Below, piece by piece: positions 12,407-21,500 of a stretch of 64,000 nucleotides of DNA. The stretch is from Diprion similis (Eukaryota > Arthropoda > Insecta > Hymenoptera > Diprionidae): positions 6,944,001 through 7,008,000 of the forward strand of contig NC_060114.1 in NCBI RefSeq assembly GCF_021155765.1. The letters are read 5' to 3'. The translations under genes were made by a program, and so were the position numbers. Positions within the stretch are counted from its first letter, which is position 1. Each line of letters opens with the position of its first letter. The notes beneath the pieces were generated by a model. It did not search any database, was not told the origin of the DNA, and saw nothing but the letters and a program-made list of their open reading frames with translations.

Positions 12407-15400
12407 TTTTTTGGCCGTATCTTTCCAGCTATCGCTCGCAGCGTATTGGGACTGCGCTTAATCGATTCCTCTCGCAAAATTACGTCGGAATAGTGCCTCA
12501 TTAAATTGATTGCAGCACTTTTCAAAGTCGTCGAAATTTTCGGCAAAAATCCAAAGGGGTTAGCCTTACTTTTTTGGCCATTTTTGGAGCCAAAAATTTC
12601 TCGTCTCGGAATCGATTTGTATGACCATTTCTAGGGTAATTCGACCACCAGGAACTCAGAAAACACATTAAAAAAAGCGTAGGACTAGCAGCGGAGAAAC
12701 GACGATGAAAATCATGAGTTTTTCGGCCGTAACTTTCCAGCTATCGCTCGCAGCGTATTGGGACTGCGCTCAATCGATACCTCTCGCAAAATTACGTCGG
12801 AATAGTGCCTCCTCAAATTGATTGCAGCACTTTTCAAAGTCGTCGAAATTTTCGGCAAAAATCCAAAGGGGTTAGCCTTACTTTTTTGGTCATTTTTGGA
12901 GCCAAAAATTTCTCGTTTCGGAATCGATTTGTATGACCATTTCTAGGGTAATTCGACCACCAGGAACTCAGAAAACACATTAAAAAAAGCGTAGGACTAG
13001 CAGCAGAGAAACGACGATTAAAATCATGAGTTTTTTGGCCGTATCTTTTCAGCTATCGCTCGCAGCGTATTGGGACTGCGCTTAATCGATTCCTCTCGCA
13101 AAATTACGTCGGAATATTGCCTCATTAAATTGATTGCAGCACTTTTCAAAGTCGTCGAAATTTTCGGCAAAAATCCAAAGGGGTTAGCCTTACTTTTTTG
13201 GCCATTTTTGGAGCCAAAAATTTCTCGTCTCGGAATCGATTTGTATGACCATTTCTAGGGTAATTCGACCACCAGGAACTCAGAAAACACATCAAAAAAG
13301 CGTAGGACTAGCAGCAGAGAAACGACGATTAAAATCATGAGTTTTTTGGCCGTATCTTTTCAGCTATCGCTCGCAGCGTATTGGGACTGCGCTTAATCGA
13401 TTCCTCTCGCAAAATTACGTCGGAATAGTGCCTTATCAAATTGATTGCAGCACTTTTCAAAGTCGTCGAAATTTTCGGCAAAAATCCAAAGGGGTTAGCC
13501 TTACTTTTTTGGTCATTTTTGGAGCCAAAAATTTCTCGTTTCGGAATCGATTTGTATGACCATTTCTAGGGTAATTCGACCACCAGGAACTCAGAAAACA
13601 CATTAAAAAAAGCGTAGGACTAGCAGCGGAGAAACGACGATGAAAATCACGAGTTTTTCGGCCGTAACTTTCCAGCTATCGCTCGCAGCGTATTGGGACT
13701 GCGCTCAATCGATACCTCTCGCAAAATTACGTCGGAATAGTGCCTCATTAAATTGATTGCAGCACTTTTCAAAGTCGTCGAAATTTTCGGCAAAAATCCA
13801 AAGGGGTTAGCCTTACTTTTTTGGCCATTTTTGGAGCCAAAAATTTCTCGTCTCGGAATCGATTTGTATGACCATTTCTAGGGTAATTCGACCACCAGGA
13901 ACTCAGAAAACACATTCAAAAAAGCGTAGGACTAGCAGCGGAGAAACGACGATGAAAATCATGAGTTTTTCGGCCGTAACTTTCCAGCTATCGCTCGCAG
14001 CGTATTGGGACTGCGCTCAATCGATACCTCTCGCAAAATTACGTCGGAATAGTGCCTCCTCAAATTGATTGCAGCACTTTTCAAAGTCGTCGAAATTTTC
14101 GGCAAAAATCCAAAGGGGTTAGCCTTACTTTTTTGGTCATTTTTGGAGCCAAAAATTTCTCGTTTCGGAATCGATTTGTATGACCATTTCTAGGGTAATT
14201 CGACCACCAGGAACTCAGAAAACACATTAAAAAAAGCGTAGGACTAGCAGCGGAGAAACGACGATGAAAATCATGAGTTTTTCGGCCGTAACTTTCCAGC
14301 TATCGCTCGCAGCGTATTGGGACTGCGCTCAATCGATACCTCTCGCAAAATTACGTCGGAATAGTGCCTCATTAAATTGATTGCAGCACTTTTCAAAGTC
14401 GTCGAAATTTTCGGCAAAAATCCAAAGGGGTTAGCCTTACTTTTTTGGCCATTTTTGGAGCCAAAAATTTCTCGTCTCGGAATCGATTTGTATGACCATT
14501 TCTAGGGTAATTCGACCACCAGGAACTCAGAAAACACATTAAAAAAAGCGTAGGACTAGCAGCGGAGAAACGACGATGAAAATCATGAGTTTTTCGGCCG
14601 TAACTTTCCAGCTATCGCTCGCAGCGTATTGGGACTGCGCTCAATCGATACCTCTCGCAAAATTACGTCGGAATAGTGCCTCCTCAAATTGATTGCAGCA
14701 CTTTTCAAAGTCGTCGAAATTTTCGGCAAAAATCCAAAGGGGTTAGCCTTACTTTTTTGGTCATTTTTGGAGCCAAAAATTTCTCGTTTCGGAATCGATT
14801 TGTATGACCATTTCTAGGGTAATTCGACCACCAGGAACTCAGAAAACACATTAAAAAAAGCGTAGGACTAGCAGCGGAGAAACGACGATGAAAATCATGA
14901 GTTTTTTGGCCGTATCTTTCCAGCTATCGCTCGCAGCGTATTGGGACTGCGCTTAATCGATTCCTCTCGCAAAATTACGTCGGAATGGTGCCTCATTAAA
15001 TTGATTGCAGCACTTTTCAAAGTCGTCGAAATTCTCGGCAAAAATCCAAAGGGGTTAGCCTTACTTTTTTCGTCATTTTTGGAGCCAAAAATTTCTCGTT
15101 TCGAAATCGATTTGTATGACCATTCCCAGGGTAATTCGACCACCAGGAACTCAGAAAACACATTCAAAAAAGCGTAGGACTAGCAGCAGAGAAACGACGA
15201 TTAAAATCATGAGTTTTTTGGCCGTATCTTTCCAGCTATCGCTCGCAGCGTATTGGGACTGCGCTTAATCGATTCCTCTCGCAAAATTACGTCGGAATAT
15301 TGCCTCAATTAATTGATTGCAGCACTTTTCAAAGTCGTCGAAATTTTCGGCAAAAATCCAAAGGGGTTAGCCTTACTTTTTTGGTCATTTTTGGAGCCAA

Positions 15401-15700
15401 AAATTTCTCGTTTCGGAATCGATTTGTATGACCATTTCTAGGGTAATTCGACCACCAGGAACTCAGAAAACACATTAAAAAAAGCGTAGGACTAGCAGCG
15501 GAGAAACGACGATGAAAATCATGAGTTTTTCGGCCGTAACTTTCCAGCTATCGCTCGCAGCGTATTGGGACTGCGCTCAATCGATACCTCTCGCAAAATT
15601 ACGTCGGAATAGTGCCTCCTCAAATTGATTGCAGCATTTTTCAAAGTCGTCGAAATTTTCGGCAAAAATCCAAAGGGGTTAGCCTCACTTTTTTTGTCAT

Positions 15701-16180
15701 TTTTGGAGCCGAGAATTTTCCGTCTCGGAATCGATTCGTATGACCCTTTCTAGATTAATTGGACGCCCAGGAACTCAGAAAATACCACAAAAAAAGCGTA
15801 GGAGCAACAGCAGAGAAATATCGACGCAGAGACCAGCAGCTGAAAAATTGAGAAAATCCATCTTTCGTTTTTTGGCTGTAACTTTTGATCCGTTGCTCGC
15901 AGCGCATTCCGACTGCGCTTTATCGATTTCTCTCGTAAAATTACGTCGGAATAGAGCCTGAAAGAATTTATTGCAGCACTTTTCAGACTCATCGAAATTT
16001 TTTCAAAAAATCCAAACGGGTTATCCCAACTGCGTCGGCGATAATCGATCGTGGTTAGCCTCGAATTTGATTCGTGTGACCCTATCACAGCTAATTCGAT
16101 TCCATCAGAACGCAAAAAAGACAGCCATGAATAGAGCGTAGGACTACCAGCAAAGAAATCACAAAAAATATGGAGAAATC
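15701..16180. repeat. Divergent satellite monomers at the array edge
   Basis: The monomer between the acgtcggaatag motifs at 15,601 and 15,943 is 342 bp and carries an insertion around 15,822-15,875. The next one is clearly mutated and stops near 16,180. Similarity to the consensus remains obvious (ttttggctgtaacttttgatc, gtaggactaccagcaaagaaa). Confidence 0.85.
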
Positions 16181-16600
16181 TGATTATTAAATTATTCTTA
16201 TTCAGGATATACAGAAGAATAACAATATAACATCATACATAATGAATCGCGACATGCAGAGTTGCGTTTTGCTCGTACACAAGCCGTATCCTCAACCATA
16301 CATACAAACCACGATTATTACAATCTTATACAATATGTTCCCTAATCTGTTTAAGAGAATATGTATTGCACTGATTCATCTCTTATGGTAAGCAAATTTC
16401 TTAAATAATGTTGATTCATATTTTGGCATTTATTTTTTTCATCAACTCTCATACCATTTCGCAACTTACCAAATTACTACACACTGATACCGGAATACTC
16501 TTACTAGAATTAAGGCATTCCGAATAAACTGAAACTTCGTAGCTTACAATTGCTGAAAATAATTTCTCTTGCCCACCTTCTTGAAACCTCTTTGCTAGAT
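16181..16600. other. Non-satellite AT-rich stretch inside the satellite edge
   Basis: About 420 bp with no satellite similarity separate the divergent and the degenerate monomers. No open frame, RNA gene or clear terminal repeat was seen. It could be an insertion or satellite decayed beyond recognition. Confidence 0.5.
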
Positions 16601-17190
16601 TCCAAGTATTTTGGCCGTAACTTTCGATCGTTTTATTGAATCAGTGATCCTTGGTTTTTCTTTATTCCGAGACTTTCGAACCCAGACATTTCTTTGTCTA
16701 GAATTGGTTTCTACGACTCTCATCAGACTAAATGACCATCAGAAATGCAAAGACATCTAAAACAGCGTAGAATCAACAGCTTAAAAAATAGTAAGAAATC
16801 TCCTCGTTTTCCTACCATTACTCCCGCTACGTTGCTCGTAGCAAATTCTGATGGCACGCAATCGATTCCTTCCACAAAAACACGTTGGTATAGTGCACCA
16901 AAGAATCGATCCCAGAATTATTCGGAACCGTCAAAATTCTCATCATAAATCCAAAGATCCATCTTAATTTATCTTAGCAAGAAATGTTTCATCTCAGAAT
17001 CGATTAATATGTTCCTTTCTCGTCTAATTGGAGCCCCGAGAACGCATAAGAGGTACCAAAAACGGCGTACCAATAGCAGAGAAATTAGTGAGATAATTTT
17101 TCGTTTTTGAGCTGTGGCTCTTGATCTTCGCAGCGTACTCCATACAGCTCATCCACAAGCTCTACGAGTAGCCGTTTGAGATATAAATAA
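16601..17190. repeat. Highly degenerate satellite monomers
   Basis: Fragments in satellite order are still readable: ttggccgtaactttcgatcg (16,611), gtagaatcaacagc (16,767), ttgctcgtagcaaattctga (16,833), cgattccttccacaaaaacacg (16,862), then aaatccaaagatcc (16,948) and a partial further unit to about 17,190. This is the oldest edge of the array. Confidence 0.75.
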
Positions 17191-17784
17191 AATAATCTCA
17201 TTCATTCTCATTATTCTAGAATCGTAATGCATTGAAATGAATCAAGCATTGATATCTTTTTCATTATTATTTAGTGTTGAAAAGAAAGGCCCTGGACACG
17301 CCGGAATATTTTCAGTATCAATCATGCGGTAATAAACATATGAAAAGGCATCTTAATTATGCACGAGTGCACGATTCTGGAATAATGATAATGAATTAGA
17401 TTATTTTCTTACCTCGAAAAACTGCTACAGTTTTTTTTCGATTTCCTTCTCCCTTCTTCATTTTCTCCGTTTGTTCACACTTCCGATTAGCAATCTGAGA
17501 TTCTTCAATTTTTTGAATGAAAAAGCATCTGATACAACTGACTGAACAACGTAGATCAATACTCGCGGCATTTGCCGATGCTTCAGTACTCATCCATTTT
17601 TATGAGCGTCTTTTACCGCCAACGGAATTATTCATTTCAATCCGCTTACTATACAATTTTATTTATTTATACATTAATTATTATATTCTTATTTATCATC
17701 AGTGTATTTTGTGCAAGCAATGTACAAAGGTGTAAATATTTCGCGCAGAGCACATCCCAAAGACTGGTAAAATTCGCCAATATA
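17191..17784. other. AT-rich boundary between satellite and genes
   Basis: No convincing gene. It holds the probable 3' end of the neighbouring minus-strand transcript: on the minus strand an AATAAA hexamer lies at 17,658-17,663, about 125 bp past the stop at 17,785. Short open frames on both strands lack recognisable content. Confidence 0.45.
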
Positions 17785-18513
17785 TTACCCAAGACAACAG
17801 GGAATGATGGCCCGTTTTCTACGCCGCTTAACCGCGTCATTCAGTCGTCCAAAATCTGCATCCTTATCCTTCGGACAAAATTCTGACCGATCAGAGCTGC
17901 TCTCATCGCTGAAAGAGCTTTCGAAACATGGCCGCGTTTTTTCGCCGTCAAAGTCCTTCGACGAATTTCTCGAAATATCATCGATCCCAAAATGATCCTC
18001 ATAAACTCGGATCTCACTCTTGGATTTTGAGTAATCGAAAAACCGCAATTCCGTCTCGTCGCCGCTCAGAGGATCTCCGGATGTATTCTCTGCGGTTTTT
18101 CTCACGTATTCGAAAGGCAAAAATGAGATGTTGACTGGAGGATACAGAGAGAAGTCCTTCATCTCTCGGAAATCGTTGTTCAGCACGGAGGCCAATATCG
18201 GTGTGACTGGGGTTTCCGGTTCATCGGGAATAATCCTGATCAACTCGGCCTCGGCGTGTCGAATAATTTCGGCTTCGAGAAATCGTTTGAAGCTTCGTTT
18301 GCTCTCTTCAACGTTTTTTAAATTTATCCTATCAAGTTTCTTCCGTAATTTCAGACACTCTTTGAAATTCGTTTCTATTTTTGTACGCCTCGAGTCACCG
18401 CGCATTTCTGGCTTCTCGTCGATCGACAACACCAATGGAACATCTTCACCACAGCGATTTTTAGATGAATCTGTAGACGCTGATCCGGTCGAATTTCCAT
18501 TCTCGCAACGGTG
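17785..18513 (-). CDS. 242-codon open extension in frame with the GCP3 stop codon
   Basis: Directly after the GCP3 TGA (18,514-18,516) the same frame stays open for 242 codons to a TAA at 17,785-17,787, in DNA where stops are otherwise frequent. The predicted product is unfamiliar: charged, rich in S/E/D/K/R, with a basic probably helical section (KECLKLRKKLDRINLKN), an acidic serine-rich stretch (SSFSDESSSDRSEF) and a polybasic end KRRRKRAIIPCCLG whose last four residues resemble a CaaX-type lipidation signal. It could be a translational readthrough domain of GCP3 (stop context TGA-C), a separate gene starting at the ATG at 18,403-18,405 (206 aa), or an exon reached by splicing around the stop. 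The AATAAA at 17,658-17,663 lies downstream, so the GCP3 transcript may include it. No domain was recognised. Confidence 0.5.
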   Translation of the reverse strand, partial: HRCENGNSTGSASTDSSKNRCGEDVPLVLSIDEKPEMRGDSRRTKIETNFKECLKLRKKLDRINLKNVEESKRSFKRFLEAEIIRHAEAELIRIIPDEPETPVTPILASVLNNDFREMKDFSLYPPVNISFLPFEYVRKTAENTSGDPLSGDETELRFFDYSKSKSEIRVYEDHFGIDDISRNSSKDFDGEKTRPCFESSFSDESSSDRSEFCPKDKDADFGRLNDAVKRRRKRAIIPCCLG

Positions 18514-21500
18514 TCACTTGCAGACTGGAAACGACTGCTCGCTTTGTCTACGGTGCTGGTACGTCAAAGGTGCCACTAATCGGCTATCTCTGCTCTTGTA
18601 GTACTCGTTGAAGTCAAGCCGAACGCTGAGAAGCTGGAGCGAAACGTCTTCAGCCGATGCGAGCATCAGGAGAAACTTCTTCACGCGATCCTAACAGAAA
18701 CAAAAATGAAATCAGATACCTTTCGATTCGAGAGAATGGTGGATATTAGGGGTGTGCGAATCGAGTGGTGGTAAAAGTGTAAAATTTTTTTCATGAATTC
18801 GATTTAAGTTAAAAAAAAACAAGATTTCTTGATTTATTCGGTCGGGTTGGCGAATATTCGATTTTTTTTATATATTCGTGACAAAATATCCGAGTAATTC
18901 AATTAATACGAACCATTTCAGTAACTATAGAATAATTTGAAGTATTCTAATCGATTTTCTGATAGAATCCCGATTCGATTTGACAACAATTTGCACACTC
19001 CTGTGAAAATTAATTAACTGAAATCTGATTACATACTTGATAAGTTCTTGAGAGGAATTTCAGATGCAGGGAGAGTGTGGCTAGATATTTGGTGAAAATA
19101 TTTGTACGTTTGGCATCCTTCGCATCTCCGCTTGTTGTCCTCCCCCACTTTTTACTTGGTTCACATTTATTCTCAATTTTGTTTTCTGCTTTTTTTCGGT
19201 CTTCGTACTCCTGCATTGCTCTTTCTAGAAATGTCTCTTCCAGCGCCTGGAGCTCCAGGATCGGACCGTAAACAGATCTTAAATGATTCATGAGCTCCTG
19301 AAAGAAGTAAATCGTTTTCTTAGTATTTCAAGAAGACACGAAACTCATTGTTTTGCGATTTCGCAGAACTTTTCATCCTTCTGTGATCCAAATTCACTGG
19401 AAATCGCTTTTTGGATTTGTTTGCAAAGTGAGAAACCCTGTCTTCACGACGAAATTGTCCATTGCAATTTGGATGAAACCTACTTCAATGATTGAATTGT
19501 AGTTTCCTAATATTTTCGTCAATCAGTTCAGATCAAATTTTGCAAATTCACGACGCCTCTTCACAGAACTTGGCACACGACTTGATGGTGTTAATTTATA
19601 ATTTCAAGAATTTGTCTGTCATTTTTAATCTGCGAGGTACGGCAGGGCGAAATATTCAACTGTTTAAGTCGAAAAATCGCGCATAAAAAATTGCTGCTCT
19701 ATCACATTCTGAAAAATCCAGCGTGCTTTCAGTATCCTCTCTACTCACCTGCGAATTCTCGTCAAGCAGCGTGCCGCGTCTGACGGACTCAACGAAATTG
19801 TTATGCGCAGATATAATGTCATCAAGAGAAGTTGCTTGGCCTAATTGCCGGGCAAAAACATCCCAGGAACACTCTATTACCTGAAAAAAGGGTCAAATTG
19901 TATTGAATGAGTTGGTTCAGTTGATTTAAACGCTTGTTTCAAGCTGCATCGAGAAACAATCGCTCACCTCGAATAAAAAGTAATACTGCATTTGATGGAC
20001 GAGGTGAACCATGCTGCTCGTTATCAAGTGAATGTGATTCTGTATCGGTAATACTTCCGGCATTTTTCTAAATATCTTCGCCGACGTCGTCTGCCGCTTC
20101 CATATACCAGACAAAATCGATTCCATCCGCTTCGCTCGCCAAAGAGAGAAGAAGACGGTCTGATAAGTCTGACGACAAGGCTCCAGAATCTGTAATGTGT
20201 GAATATTTATGTACAGAAATTGTAGATTGTCGAAATTCTTCGATGCTCTTGCAAAAAAAAAAAAGCGTTTCTATTCACGAAAAATAAGATAAACACGCGT
20301 AATGATTGATTAAACGTAGCAGCCAGTGTGCAAAACCATTTCAGAATCTCCTTTTTGAACGGTTTCTCAAAGATACAGTCTACGAATATGTTATTAATCA
20401 GAAGTTACGCAGCGCATTTGTGGTGAATAGAAAATTCTCTTACCGTTCCTATAGGTCCATCGACGTTGTAGTCAAGTATGAAAACGTCCCATCCAGTCTC
20501 GTTTTCAGAGGGAGCAAGCGAGCGAACATACAAACGTCTCTGCACATCGAGATCATCAAATTTCGCGCTCGTAGCTCTGATCGCCGTTTCAAGGATAGGA
20601 AACAAGTTGTGAGTGTTCAACGAATTTGCCGGCTTAGCCAATTCAGGTCTGAAATGCAATTACCAAGTTTTCAAACATGGAAATTCGTGGACATTCCGTT
20701 TAAACGAAAATTAGCAATTTTCGACGCACCAATGAGTCGTTTAAATCAATAAAAGAAACAAAAAGTATTCGAACTCGGGGTAAAAAAACTGCGCGAAACC
20801 TCAAATCCATTGACTCACTCGAGGAGATGCATCAGGTGTTGAATAAAATGACCTTGTCCGAGTAAAAGGTAGCCTTTTATACCCTGCAGATGTTCCATGA
20901 GGTTGTATTGTTTGGTCAAAATTTCGACGACCCTCGTCGAAGTTTCTTTGAACGCAGTTTCCATCATAGTTTGAAGAGGACCATCTGGATCCATGTCGAA
21001 CAGAGCTTCAACTGAAAGAATATCGAATTTTAAGGTGCAGTCACAAATTTTTGGGTACAAAAAAGGTGAAAGGGTAAACATTTTGTAGAGTCTAAAAATC
21101 ATTGCAAGTCTAAAACAATCGATTAACTATCGACAATAATGAATGAAAAAAAATTATACACTGCAAATTAGAATAAAATTCAACTGAAAGAATTTTACCC
21201 ACTTCTTTGAAAGCGAAATTTGAGTTACTGGAACAGATTTTGTACCGTTTGAATCTTCCGCGTTTTGTTGAAACGATTCCCTGTGCCTCTCCTGAAGGGG
21301 TGCGGAGTCCTTACAAATCTCTCTCAGGAAATTGATGCTCTTTCCTGTCCCAAGAATCTTTCTCGCCTGAGCCTTGCTGATGAAAGTTGGAACCATGGAG
21401 TCCCTGACCTGATACTTTTCGTGCCACATTCTGTCACCTGCGACGTCTGACCTTGCTTCGATAAAAAACTCGTTTCTAGAGTCGTCCAGTTCTCCCTCGG

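Larger units (their letters stand above)
1..15700. repeat. 312-bp satellite DNA array (about 50 tandem monomers)
   Basis: The motif tacgtcggaatagtgcct recurs at 1, 313, 625, 937 and onward every 312 bp, giving about 50 head-to-tail monomers with no interruption. Monomers differ by scattered substitutions (for example cgattcc/cgatacc, ttggtcat/ttcgtcat, cagcagag/cagcggag). One monomer near 13,258-13,570 is 311 bp because one A is missing from its A-run. Each monomer holds an AATCGATTCC motif and, roughly 120-180 bp away, its inverse GGAATCGATT. Length 312 is close to two nucleosome repeats, as in many centromeric or pericentromeric satellites; that role is inferred only. Short open frames inside are by-products of the repeat. 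Confidence 0.97.

Noticed and set aside
544-15177. Repeated open frames of 60-90 codons in the satellite, several of them identical copies
   Set aside because: They follow the 312-bp repeat exactly, are broken in most monomers and occur on both strands over the same bases; no codon-level constraint is visible.
15750-16115. 121-codon open frame on the minus strand at the satellite edge
   Set aside because: It lies entirely in divergent satellite monomers and starts or stops only through their mutations.
18514-18516. Selenocysteine recoding of the GCP3 TGA
   Set aside because: The family ends at this point without a selenocysteine, and no SECIS-like element was seen; readthrough, splicing or a separate gene are simpler.
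20306-20752. 148-codon plus-strand open frame
   Set aside because: It lies opposite a confirmed GCP3 exon and is its shadow.
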